From the NCBI GenBank assembly GCA_022644775.1, contig JALCHN010000004.1, positions 18,172-82,171 on the forward strand: a DNA stretch of 64,000 nt, given 5' to 3'. A program made the position numbers and the translations under genes. The notes beneath the pieces are model-generated. The model made no database searches. It saw only the letters and a program-made list of their open reading frames with translations, and had not been told where the DNA came from. Source of the DNA: Eggerthellaceae bacterium (GTDB lineage Bacteria; Actinomycetota; Coriobacteriia; Coriobacteriales; Eggerthellaceae). Below, one piece after another: positions 8,629 to 15,534 of this stretch. Each line of letters begins with the position of its first letter. Position 1 is the stretch's first letter.

Positions 8629-9609
8629 ATGAATACTTCTCAGAACAGTGCAACGCGGAAGCCATGGCTTACTCCTACGGAGCAGGTGGCTCATATGGCG
8701 TCAAAAGGCGTCAAGTTCGACCTGATGTCTAAAGGGGATGCCGCTTCATATCTCGCAAAGAATAACATTTATTTTCGGCTGAGCTCGTATCGAGTGGAGT
8801 TTTCAAAGGTTGAAGAAGGCTCGCGCAGTGGCCAGTATGCCAATCTCGATTTTAAGATGCTTGTGGATATGTCGATTATCGACATGATGTTGCGCAACGA
8901 AATGATCGTTATGGCGCTTGATGTGGAGCATTTCGCTAAAGTCCATTTACTAACGAGGATAGAGCAGGAGGGAGAGGACGGCTATGCCATCGTCTCTGAC
9001 TACCTGCGTTCTTGTGATGTTCGGCATAATGGCCGTGTAGAGAACCGTGTCAAAATCGAGATAAATCGCGGGAAGTCAAGTCCGTATATTAGCGGGCTGC
9101 TGAACAAGTACCCAAATTTCGACTTTCCGGTATGGGCTTTTATGGAAGTTATCTCGTTTGGCACGTTCTGCTACTTTTTACGGTTCTGCGGCGAGCGTTT
9201 CCAGGATAGGGACATGCAAAACATGTTCTATCTTTTGATGGCGGTAAAGAGTCTTAGGAATGCATGCGCTCATAACAACTGCATCTTGAACTTTCTTGGT
9301 ACCGATGGGGGAGAGGTAAAACTTGGGTATGCAGTTGCTCGGGCGCTTGGAGCGGTGCCGGGTATAGGAAAAGGGCAACGAAAAAGCAAGATGAAGAATT
9401 GCCGGCTTCAGCAGATTGTCACCACGCTTTACCTCCATAAACAGTTTGCTTCAGAGGGTGTTGTGAATCATAGGGTTGAATCGCTGCAGGCATTCAAAAG
9501 CAGGATGTTGCTGCATGTCGACTTCTATAATGGGACTGCCCCTCGCATCAGGTCCACCTTTTACTTTTTGGCTGCTGTGATTGATGCGTGGTATCCACTT
9601 GAGTTGTAG
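8629..9609 (+). CDS. Abi_2-type (AbiD/AbiF-like) abortive infection protein with HEPN motif
   Basis: About 326 residues from ATG 8629. The N-terminal KPWLTPTEQVAHMASKGVKF is followed by YLAKNNIYFRLSSYR, the usual Abi_2 opening. The segment SLRNACAHNNCI carries an R-x4-H motif typical of HEPN ribonucleases. Abi_2 proteins are phage-defence or toxin-like proteins that stop growth on infection, probably by cleaving RNA. The track ORF starts at 8434, but its first 65 residues read through the direct repeat and have no family likeness. The base composition is AT-richer than its neighbours and the gene lies between repeats and IS scraps, which points to acquisition. No separate antitoxin ORF is adjacent. 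Confidence 0.8.
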   Translation: MNTSQNSATRKPWLTPTEQVAHMASKGVKFDLMSKGDAASYLAKNNIYFRLSSYRVEFSKVEEGSRSGQYANLDFKMLVDMSIIDMMLRNEMIVMALDVEHFAKVHLLTRIEQEGEDGYAIVSDYLRSCDVRHNGRVENRVKIEINRGKSSPYISGLLNKYPNFDFPVWAFMEVISFGTFCYFLRFCGERFQDRDMQNMFYLLMAVKSLRNACAHNNCILNFLGTDGGEVKLGYAVARALGAVPGIGKGQRKSKMKNCRLQQIVTTLYLHKQFASEGVVNHRVESLQAFKSRMLLHVDFYNGTAPRIRSTFYFLAAVIDAWYPLEL

Positions 9610-9678
9610 GGTAACTCTTGTTATGTGTGTCGTTGATTAGTAGAATATCGCTTACATCAAAAAGCATTGCGCTTTGCA

Positions 9679-9720
9679 AGGGGGCGTCTTCGTAAGAGGA
9701 AACCCCCTAGTTTCTTTTTT
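9679..9720 (+). terminator. Rho-independent terminator of the Abi-like gene
   Basis: AGGGGG pairs with CCCCCT across an imperfect inner stem (CTTCGTAAG), followed by TTTCTTTTTT. Confidence 0.65.
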
Positions 9721-9828
9721 GGGCGAATTCCTACTTCAAGTGCAACGTTGAAATTCAAAGTAGTCGCTCAGATGCGACCTCTGTTGATGCTTGCGGAAAC
9801 AAGCATCGTTGGTGGGGCCATGGACGGT

Positions 9829-9909
9829 TGCAAGCATCTTAGCGATTCGTTCAACCGGAGACCGCGCAAACGCCTAGGGCGGAAGTCCGTCTGGGAGGCT
9901 TTCCGCTCG
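9829..9909 (+). mobile_element. Scrap of an IS30-family transposase C-terminus
   Basis: In the frame of the 9667 ORF, residues 57-80 include FNRRPRKRLGRKSVWEAF. This resembles the well-conserved end of IS30-family transposases (N-x-RPRK-x-LG-x-x-TP-x-E-x-F). No catalytic DDE segment precedes it. This is a small relic identified by eye; the likeness covers about 25 residues only. Confidence 0.45.
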
Positions 9910-9953
9910 TGCCGTTTTTTTCCGAACGCAAGTGCGCCGTCAAACCGACCGAC

Positions 9954-9971
9954 CGGCCCCGAAAGGGGCCG
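9954..9971 (+). other. GAAA-capped GC stem-loop at the left edge of repeat DR2
   Basis: CGGCCCC-GAAA-GGGGCCG is a perfect 7-bp stem with a GNRA-type tetraloop, followed by TTTC. DR1 retains only the right arm (GGGCCGTT). It may be a terminator or the structured end of a mobile segment. Confidence 0.45.
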
Positions 9972-10054
9972 TTTCATGCACCGGGCAAGGTGGGCGTGCG
10001 CGCTGAACGCTATATACGGCCTCGACTGTCGTTCGGGCATACGCGCTCCAACCG
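9966..10054 (+). repeat. Direct repeat DR2 (43-bp exact core at 10012-10054)
   Basis: Second copy of the repeat described at 8407. The core is base-for-base identical and the left flank is similar but diverged. It ends just before the candidate promoter of the surface-protein gene. Confidence 0.9.
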
Positions 10055-10067
10055 CACGTGCGTGCGG

Positions 10068-10073
10068 TATAAT
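10068..10073 (+). promoter_or_regulatory. Candidate -10 box of the surface-protein gene
   Basis: TATAAT lies 88 bases upstream of the ATG at 10162 and 14 bases past repeat DR2. No consensus -35 is seen; the region that would hold it belongs to the repeat. Confidence 0.4.
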
Positions 10074-10161
10074 CCCCTCCGTCATGTGTGTGCGACGCAA
10101 TCCCTGGTCATGGGGCTTTCGAAGGTAATCTTCGAAAGATCGAACAAGGGGATATGCAGAT

Positions 10162-13140
10162 ATGGATGGGCACACTGAATCTCAGCCGTATGTAAACAGG
10201 GGGCGGCGGGCCGTTTGGGCGGCTATCGTCCTTTCTGCGGGGCTGGCCACGGTCCCGAACGCCGCGTGGGCGGCCGAATCGGCTGCTTCTGTTGCGACGG
10301 CGGAATCGAGCGCTACCGTACAGGCGGTCGCGAGCAGCGGGAGCGCCGATCAGGCGCAGCTTGGCCAGGACGCGCGCGAAGCGCAGGCGCAGGAGGCCGC
10401 TTCGAGCGACGCCGCAAACGCTTCTGCTTCCGCAACCGCTTCCGCTTCGATGGCCGCGTCGAGTACGTCGCCGGCGGCTTCTTCCGACGAAGGCACCTAC
10501 CAGCAGGCCGGCCTTCATGCGCTCACTATCAGGTACGTCGACGAAAACGGCACGCAAATCGCCCCAACGCATCGCGAGGCCGTTGCCAACGGCGAATCGT
10601 ATAGTGTGGCGAGCCCTTCGGTGGGCGGCTTTGAACTGGCCGATGCATCGCAGGCCACCGTTGCGGGCACCATGGCCAAAGGCGCCGGCGATGTGTCCGT
10701 TACGGTAGCCTACCGCTCGACGATGGCGACCTACACCGTGGTGCACGAACGCCAGGTGGGGGCGAAGTCGAGCGAGTACCGCGTGGCGCAGACCGAACGC
10801 TTCAAGGCCCCGGCGGGCTCGAAGGTGACAGCCGCGCCCAAGTCCTACGACAACTATACGTGCGCGACCGACCCGAAGGATTTTTCGGCCGAAGTCACGC
10901 CCGACGGCAACACCGTGATCGTGATCAAGTACAACGTGGTCGTGCCCACGTCCGGCATCTACTTCGTGACGAACGGGTCGTACGTTGCGCCGGTGACGGG
11001 GCATGTGGGCGACGTTTTTGCGGCTCCGGCGAGCCCCGAGCGCGCCGGGTATTCGTTTCTGGGCTGGGACACCAACGGCGACGGCACGCCCGACGCGCTT
11101 CCCGTCACGCTGCCCGAAGGCGATGTGACCGCGACTGCGGTGTGGAAGCCCGAGCAGGCAACTTACCTGGTGAACTATTGGGGCGAAGACCAGGACGACG
11201 CAGAGGATACACGCCATTACCACCTGATTAAGACGGATACCCTTTCCGGTACGACCGAATCGACCGTCCCCTTGGCTCCCAAGCTCGACACCGCTAAAGG
11301 CGGCGCGTTCCAATGGTACGTGTATTCCCACGAGGACCAGGGCGCTACCATCGCCGGCGACGGCACGACGGTTCTCAACGTGTATTACGACTGGAAACGC
11401 GTGAAAGTTTACTATCGTGCTCAGCTTGACGGTGTGAGCGACATCTCGAAATACCCGGATGTGGTCGAGCCGTCCATTCAAAAAATGTATGACAATCTTG
11501 ATTGTCCTGCAGGGGATTCGGCGTTGAGCGTTTACAAGTCGAGAGGAGGGGCTAAAGCTCACTTCCTGCAATGGTGGGACCCGAAAAATAGATGGTCCGT
11601 ATCTAACATTTCTGACATCTCGCCGGATACCGTGTTATGGACGAGCGACGGTTCGCTCGAGGAGTACATCGTCGCGCGCTTCACGGACGCCGAAATGGGC
11701 GACCACTATATGATCAAAGTGTTTCAATCTGCCGATGGCTCGACGTATTCCGTCGGGGATGTTGAGAAGAAGAGCGCGGTGCTTCCAAGTAATGCCTGGT
11801 GGACCATGCGCGTACAACGAGAAGGCTTCCAGCTGGTGGCGTGGAGGAACTCGACCAACGTGTGGGACGGGCGTAATCAAGGCGCCATTGCATGGGGTGA
11901 CTGGCATATTGTCTCCAGCAAAGATATCGACGCTAATGGGAGAATTTCGACCGGCAAAATCAATACCTCGCAAGCAAACGTGTTTGAGTTCAAGTATGAC
12001 CGCATTCCCTACGATGTCACCTACTATTCGCAGAGCACGGTCGTGGGTGCGAAGACGCAGCTATTCGGATCGACGGTCGATGTATCTGCCGCTGAGGCTC
12101 CCGAAGCTCCGACAGGCTTGGTCTTCGGCGGATGGTACACGGACCCGAATTTCAAGGGCAATCCGGCGGCTTCGCTCACGGTACCCGTGGGCGGCGTCAA
12201 TTTGTACGCGAAATGGGTTCGCCCCAACGTGAACGTCACGTTCGATTCCGCAGGTGGCACGCCTGTTGGTGCGCAATCGGTAGTTTGGGATGGGAAGGCG
12301 CAGCGCCCTGCCGACCCTGTGCGTGCGGGATACGCGTTCGGCGGCTGGTACTACTTCGGCGTAGATTCCGCAGCGCCGGCGCGCTTCAGCTTCGACATGC
12401 CGCTCGAAGGCGACGTAGCGCTCGTCGCCGCTTGGAAGTCGTTGCAAGAGCCGGTGGCCTATACGGTGCGCCATGTGTCCGCCGACGGCTCGGTGCTTGC
12501 CGAACAGGTGCTTCGCGGCACGGTGGGGCAGACCGTGAGCGCGTTTGCGCTGGCCTCTGACGATGCGCTGCGCCAGGGTTTCGCCTACGTCGATAAGGCG
12601 GGCGAGGCGATCGATCTTGCTTCCGACGCGTCGCAGAACGTCATCGTGTTCACCTATGCGAACGAGCCGCGCCACGCCTTCCGGGTGCATTTGCGGGATG
12701 CGGCGACGGGGCTTCCCGTTGCAGCCGACATCGATTTCGATTCGGTCGACGCGATCCTGAATTTCCGCGCTCCCTCTATTGCGGGCTACCGTGCGGCCCA
12801 CGGCGGGCAGGGTTACTTGACGATGCGCAACGGCGGCCAGGAGCTCACGTTCTGGTACGTGAAGGATGCGGAGCCTTCCGATGACGGCGAGCTTTCGTCG
12901 CATGAGGGCGACGGTGCGGCAAAGACGTTTGCGGCTTTCGTTGGCGAAGAGCCGGGCGAGAGCGCTGCGTCTGCGGCAGCGACGCCGGCGGACGCTGGCG
13001 TAGCGCGCCATGCCGCCAAGGCGGTTCCCGCCACGGGCGACGATGCGGATATTCGGGTGCCGGCGGGCATTGCGGTGGTTTCTGCGGTCGTGGTCGCCTT
13101 GGGCTTCGGCGTGCGCCGCAGGGCAAAGCACGCGCGCTAG
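10162..13140 (+). CDS. Large cell-wall-anchored surface protein with MucBP-like and InlB-type repeats
   Basis: A 992-residue secreted protein. The signal peptide is about residues 1-38 (AAIVLSAGLATVPNAAWA) and an Ala/Ser/Gln-rich stalk follows to about 105. MucBP-like modules begin at ITIRY-type ALTIRYVDENGTQI and again after residue 180. InlB/Listeria-Bacteroides repeats appear at about 265-330 (ERAGYSFLGWDTNGDG) and 615-765 (LVFGGWYTDPNFKG, PVRAGYAFGGWYYFG). The C-terminus has VPATGDD, a hydrophobic segment and RRRAKHAR, an LPxTG-like sortase signal with V in place of L. It probably mediates adhesion to mucus or matrix, which is inference. An AAGGGG ribosome site precedes the ATG. The central part (about residues 410-615) is AT-richer than its flanks and lacks obvious repeats. 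Confidence 0.88.
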   Translation: MDGHTESQPYVNRGRRAVWAAIVLSAGLATVPNAAWAAESAASVATAESSATVQAVASSGSADQAQLGQDAREAQAQEAASSDAANASASATASASMAASSTSPAASSDEGTYQQAGLHALTIRYVDENGTQIAPTHREAVANGESYSVASPSVGGFELADASQATVAGTMAKGAGDVSVTVAYRSTMATYTVVHERQVGAKSSEYRVAQTERFKAPAGSKVTAAPKSYDNYTCATDPKDFSAEVTPDGNTVIVIKYNVVVPTSGIYFVTNGSYVAPVTGHVGDVFAAPASPERAGYSFLGWDTNGDGTPDALPVTLPEGDVTATAVWKPEQATYLVNYWGEDQDDAEDTRHYHLIKTDTLSGTTESTVPLAPKLDTAKGGAFQWYVYSHEDQGATIAGDGTTVLNVYYDWKRVKVYYRAQLDGVSDISKYPDVVEPSIQKMYDNLDCPAGDSALSVYKSRGGAKAHFLQWWDPKNRWSVSNISDISPDTVLWTSDGSLEEYIVARFTDAEMGDHYMIKVFQSADGSTYSVGDVEKKSAVLPSNAWWTMRVQREGFQLVAWRNSTNVWDGRNQGAIAWGDWHIVSSKDIDANGRISTGKINTSQANVFEFKYDRIPYDVTYYSQSTVVGAKTQLFGSTVDVSAAEAPEAPTGLVFGGWYTDPNFKGNPAASLTVPVGGVNLYAKWVRPNVNVTFDSAGGTPVGAQSVVWDGKAQRPADPVRAGYAFGGWYYFGVDSAAPARFSFDMPLEGDVALVAAWKSLQEPVAYTVRHVSADGSVLAEQVLRGTVGQTVSAFALASDDALRQGFAYVDKAGEAIDLASDASQNVIVFTYANEPRHAFRVHLRDAATGLPVAADIDFDSVDAILNFRAPSIAGYRAAHGGQGYLTMRNGGQELTFWYVKDAEPSDDGELSSHEGDGAAKTFAAFVGEEPGESAASAAATPADAGVARHAAKAVPATGDDADIRVPAGIAVVSAVVVALGFGVRRRAKHAR

Positions 13141-13152
13141 CGGCGCAGCAAA

Positions 13153-13191
13153 GCGGCGGGCGGGGTCGTGCGCTGGCCCCGCCCTAGCCGC
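13153..13191 (+). terminator. GC-rich hairpin after the surface-protein gene
   Basis: GCGGC-GGGCGGGG pairs with CCCCGCCC-TA-GCCGC. The 13 paired bases surround an 11-base loop and no T-tract follows. It begins 13 bases after the stop codon. Confidence 0.5.
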
Positions 13192-13275
13192 AGAATTGGC
13201 GCGTGAGAGGACGGCATTTCTGCACCCTTAGCGCACAGTCCGTTTGCTAATTGGAAATGTATATGTCGGTGCGAT

Positions 13276-13389
13276 AGTAACCCAAACGCCGAAAGTCTTG
13301 AGGCCATTCGTGAAGGAGATGGGTTTCTTGCGTCTGGCATGAAGGGACGCTTCACGAACGGTGCTGACCTTATCGCTGCGATGTCTTGA
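13276..13389 (+). pseudogene. RelB/DinJ-family antitoxin, C-terminal remnant
   Basis: In the frame ending at TGA 13387-13389 the translation includes NPNAESLEAIREGDGFLASG and then GRFTNGADLIAAMS. This resembles the C-terminal half of RelB/DinJ antitoxins (PNAET-x-x-AIRE...). The frame is open back to 13207, but the N-terminal ribbon-helix-helix DNA-binding part is missing and there is no start codon. No YafQ/RelE-type toxin ORF follows. It is too short and startless for the ORF track. Confidence 0.55.
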
Positions 13390-13555
13390 AAATCGCAAGG
13401 GGGCAAAGGCTCCATTGCGGCTCTCAAGGACAACTATCGCCGTCGATCGGCCTTCCACACCTTCTTAGCCTTACGCCATCAACTTATTCTGACCTGCGCT
13501 AATGTGAATATCGGCTAGTATGTTATCTGTCTGTTGTTGCGACTGGGGGAACAGC

Positions 13556-14491
13556 ATGAGGCTATTCAGCAAACATGAGCCGATCATCATGAAGGAAGGC
13601 AGTTCGGCGCAGGGCGAGCTCGCGGCGATTGAATCTTTGCGCGGCTCGCTTCCTGCCAAAGCGCAGGCCGAGCTCGATGCCTACGAGCGCTCCGTGAGGG
13701 CGGGCGTCGCCGGCGAGGACCGCATCCTCTACGAGCTGAAGAACTCCCATATGGACATGGTGGTTCTGCAAGACCTGTTCTTGGAGCATAACGGCCTCAC
13801 TGCGCAGATCGATTTCATGGTGCTCACGCGCCAGCGGTACTTCGCGATCGAATGCAAGAACCTCTACGGCAACATTCAGGTCGATGCGCAGGGGAACTTC
13901 ATTCGCTATTTGGGCGGAGGCAGGCGAGAGGGCATTTATTCTCCCATCACGCAGAACCGGCGCCATTTGGAGCTGATTCGCGCGATCCGTCGCGACAACC
14001 ACGGCGTAGCGTTCAATCTGCTTGCCGATCGTACGTTCGACGACCAGTTTCGCAGCCTCGTGGTGCTCGCCAATCCGAAGACGGTGCTCAACGACCGCTA
14101 CGCGCCGGAGGATGTGAAAGCGCAGATCATTCGCGCGGACCAGCTTATCGCGACCATCAAGACGATCAACGATCAGCCGGGAGTGGGGCATAGCAAGATG
14201 TCCCTTTCGGATATGCGTAAGGCAGGGGAAGGCATGCTTTCCCTGAATGCCGAGAATCCGGTCGATTACGTGGAAAAGTTTCGAAAGATAGCCGAAGAGC
14301 ATGCGAAGGAGCAGGTCGCTGCGCCGCCTGCGGCAGCGCCGGCGGCTCAGCCGCAGGCCAAGCCGGGCGTATGCCCGTATTGCGGCTCGCCCTTGGTGTT
14401 GCGCACGGCCAAGCGCGGCGCGCGAGCGGGCAAGAAGTTCTACGGTTGCAGCTCCTACCCGCACTGCCGCTATATAAGGAATATCGATTAG
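13556..14491 (+). CDS. NERD-domain protein with C-terminal topoisomerase-type zinc ribbon
   Basis: From ATG 13556 (ribosome site GGGGGA, 5 bases away) the protein has 311 residues. The NERD nuclease-related domain spans about residues 50-165, with GVAGEDRILYEL, IDFMVLTRQRYFAIECKNLYG and a conserved QNRRHLELI. That pattern carries the E...D...ExK residues expected of the restriction-endonuclease-like fold. An Ala/Pro-rich linker leads to a C-terminal four-cysteine ribbon CPYCGSPLVLRT...FYGCSSYPHC. NERD proteins are thought to process DNA; a cellular role is not established. The 36 extra bases of the track ORF upstream encode a Cys-rich stretch and were left out. Confidence 0.85.
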   Translation: MRLFSKHEPIIMKEGSSAQGELAAIESLRGSLPAKAQAELDAYERSVRAGVAGEDRILYELKNSHMDMVVLQDLFLEHNGLTAQIDFMVLTRQRYFAIECKNLYGNIQVDAQGNFIRYLGGGRREGIYSPITQNRRHLELIRAIRRDNHGVAFNLLADRTFDDQFRSLVVLANPKTVLNDRYAPEDVKAQIIRADQLIATIKTINDQPGVGHSKMSLSDMRKAGEGMLSLNAENPVDYVEKFRKIAEEHAKEQVAAPPAAAPAAQPQAKPGVCPYCGSPLVLRTAKRGARAGKKFYGCSSYPHCRYIRNID

Positions 14492-14729
14492 CGGGGCGTG
14501 TGCGGTGTGACGCGCAGCAGACATGAAGAGACCCGCCGTAGCGGGTCTCTTCATGTCTCAGCTCGTTGCGCCAGGCGCGCTTTTGCTTGGTGCGGTTGTA
14601 CTTCGCGTCGCCGTGAGCTCCCGTTCCGCAGGCGTGCCCGTTGTATCTGGGCATGGCGTCAAGCGTGGCTTCCACGGCGCTGCGGTACCATACCGGCCCG
14701 GTCTTCCGCTTCTTCTTGCTGCTGGACAT
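14166..14729 (-). CDS. Small basic protein of unknown function, antisense, 3' end uncertain
   Basis: On the minus strand AAAGGAGGTGG precedes an ATG (14727-14729) with ideal spacing. The first ~58 residues look coding: SSSKKKRKTGPVWYRSAVEA, then PRYNGHACGTGAHGDAKYNR and TKQKRAWRNEL. After about residue 60 the frame runs through the 16-bp palindrome at 14521-14556 and antisense to the NERD gene, where it becomes Arg/Pro/Ala-rich and looks non-coding. The real protein may end near the palindrome, with the original stop lost. I do not recognise the family. It is convergent with the NERD gene. Confidence 0.45.
   Translation of the reverse strand: MSSSKKKRKTGPVWYRSAVEATLDAMPRYNGHACGTGAHGDAKYNRTKQKRAWRNELRHEETRYGGSLHVCCASHRTRPANRYSLYSGSAGRSCNRRTSCPLARRAWPCATPRASRNTGIRPAWPAAEPPALPQAAQRPAPSHALRLSFETFPRNRPDSRHSGKACLPLPYAYPKGTSCYAPLPADR
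14521..14556. terminator. Perfect 16-bp palindromic hairpin between convergent genes
   Basis: ACATGAAGAGACCCGC-CGTA-GCGGGTCTCTTCATGT is a flawless 16-bp stem with a 4-base loop. It lies 30 bases after the NERD stop and could stop transcription from both directions. There is no long T-tract on either side. Confidence 0.6.
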
Positions 14730-14793
14730 GCGTTCCACCTCCTTTCGCCCGTGTTCGGTACGTGCATTCTATCGCGAATGGGTTCAGGCAACT

Positions 14794-14824
14794 TTGACTT
14801 TGTGGGGCCAAGCTGCGCTATACT
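14794..14824 (+). promoter_or_regulatory. Promoter of tRNA-Met
   Basis: TTGACT and TATACT are separated by 19 bases; the -10 ends 10 bases before the first tRNA base. Confidence 0.55.
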
Positions 14825-14834
14825 ACGCATTCAC

Positions 14835-14909
14835 GGGCCCTTAGCTCAATGGTGGAGCAGGGGACTCATAATCCTTTGGTTGTCGGTTCGAGTCCGGCAG
14901 GGCCCACCA
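14835..14909 (+). tRNA. tRNA-Met (CAT anticodon)
   Basis: A 75-base cloverleaf including the encoded CCA. The acceptor GGGCCCT pairs with AGGGCCC, the anticodon loop is CTCATAA and the T-arm is GTCGG-TTCGAGT-CCGGC. The anticodon stem ends in two G-T pairs. An elongator Met tRNA is most likely, but a CAT anticodon modified to read AUA (tRNA-Ile2) cannot be excluded by sequence alone. It lacks the mismatched first pair expected of an initiator. Confidence 0.93.
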
Positions 14910-14917
14910 GAGAAATC

Positions 14918-14960
14918 CCAGCTCAGGGGCGTGTTTCGCTTCTGGGCTGGTTTCGTTTTT
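14918..14960 (+). terminator. Terminator of tRNA-Met
   Basis: CCAGCTCAG pairs with CTGGGCTGG (one G-T pair), followed by TTTCGTTTTT. Confidence 0.6.
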
Positions 14961-15121
14961 AGCGGTTTTTGCTCGCTCGTCAGTCATTTGGCAGCCACGA
15001 ATCGCCCGCCGTGCTCGCCTCTCGCGGCTCCATTAGCTTTCTTCCGCATCGCTCTCGTCCTTCTTGACGCCTATCAATTCGCCCGTTTCCGTAGGCGCAC
15101 CCAGCTCACGACGGTTACCGC

Positions 15122-15197
15122 CGCGTGTGACGACGGGCGCGCGTGATGTTGTCACAAAAGCGTGTGACAACATCACGCGCCCCTGTTGTCACACGCG
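15122..15197. repeat. Nested palindrome with four TTGTCACA-type half sites
   Basis: The inner arms GCGCGTGATGTTGTCACA (15139-15156) and their exact complement (15163-15180) form an 18-bp stem with a 6-base loop. An outer pair CGCGTGTGAC (15122-15131) and GTCACACGCG (15188-15197) encloses it. The half-site GTTGTCACA/TGTGACAAC occurs three times, and a fourth copy reads GTGTGACGAC. It could be an operator array, a small palindromic mobile element or a transcription barrier. Confidence 0.8.
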
Positions 15198-15231
15198 CGG
15201 GCGTCGTCGAAAAAGTTTTTGAAAAAAGTTC

Positions 15232-15259
15232 TTGCCAATCGTTTCGACTTCCGTATAAT
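15232..15259 (+). promoter_or_regulatory. Promoter of tRNA-Asn (and probably tRNA-Val)
   Basis: TTGCCA, a 16-base spacer and a consensus TATAAT; the tRNA starts 30 bases downstream. Confidence 0.7.
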
Positions 15260-15288
15260 ACTTTCTTGCGCACAGATGAAGCGCACAT

Positions 15289-15363
15289 TCCTCGGTAGCT
15301 CAACGGCAGAGCATCCGGCTGTTAACCGGAGGGTTGTAGGTTCGAATCCTACCCGGGGAGCCA
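15289..15363 (+). tRNA. tRNA-Asn (GTT anticodon)
   Basis: A 75-base cloverleaf with encoded CCA. The acceptor TCCTCGG pairs with CCGGGGA, the anticodon loop is CTGTTAA with anticodon GTT, and the T-arm is GTAGG-TTCGAAT-CCTAC. A good promoter lies upstream. Confidence 0.96.
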
Positions 15364-15400
15364 TTTTTTATTATCCCGGCCGCTCAGGCGGCTCTTTATT

Positions 15401-15475
15401 GGGCGTATGGCGCAGCGGGAGCGCGCTTCCTTCACACGGAAGAGGTCACAGGTTCGAACCCTGTTACGCCCACCA
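15401..15475 (+). tRNA. tRNA-Val (CAC anticodon)
   Basis: A 75-base cloverleaf with encoded CCA. The acceptor GGGCGTA pairs with TACGCCC, and the anticodon arm CTTCC-TTCACAC-GGAAG gives anticodon CAC (GUG codons). It lies 37 bases after tRNA-Asn without its own promoter and is followed by a strong terminator, so the two are probably co-transcribed. Confidence 0.96.
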
Positions 15476-15485
15476 TCGATTTGCG

Positions 15486-15510
15486 AGCCAGCCTTCGGGT
15501 TGGCTTTTTT
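15486..15510 (+). terminator. Rho-independent terminator of the tRNA-Asn/Val unit
   Basis: AGCCAGCC-TTCG-GGTTGGCT followed by T6, a textbook hairpin. Confidence 0.85.
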
Positions 15511-15534
15511 GTTACCTGGATGGAAGGACTTTCG

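Larger units (their letters stand above)
9610..10161 (+). other. Intergenic region with terminator, IS30 scrap, stem-loop and repeat DR2
   Basis: After the Abi-like gene come a T-tailed terminator (9679-9720), a short IS30-like fragment (9829-9909), a GAAA-capped stem-loop (9954-9971), the second copy of the direct repeat, and a TATAAT box. The ORF track entries here (9667, 9768, 9909) are not intact genes. Confidence 0.7.
13141..13555 (+). other. Intergenic region with terminator-like hairpin and antitoxin remnant
   Basis: No intact gene. It contains the GC hairpin after the surface-protein stop and, in a frame without a start codon, the C-terminal part of a RelB/DinJ antitoxin. The sequence just before the NERD gene supplies its GGGGGA ribosome site. 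Confidence 0.65.
14910..15288 (+). other. Intergenic region between tRNA-Met and tRNA-Asn
   Basis: No gene is supported. It contains the tRNA-Met terminator, the nested palindrome at 15122-15197 and the tRNA-Asn promoter; the ORF track entries are chance frames. Confidence 0.7.
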
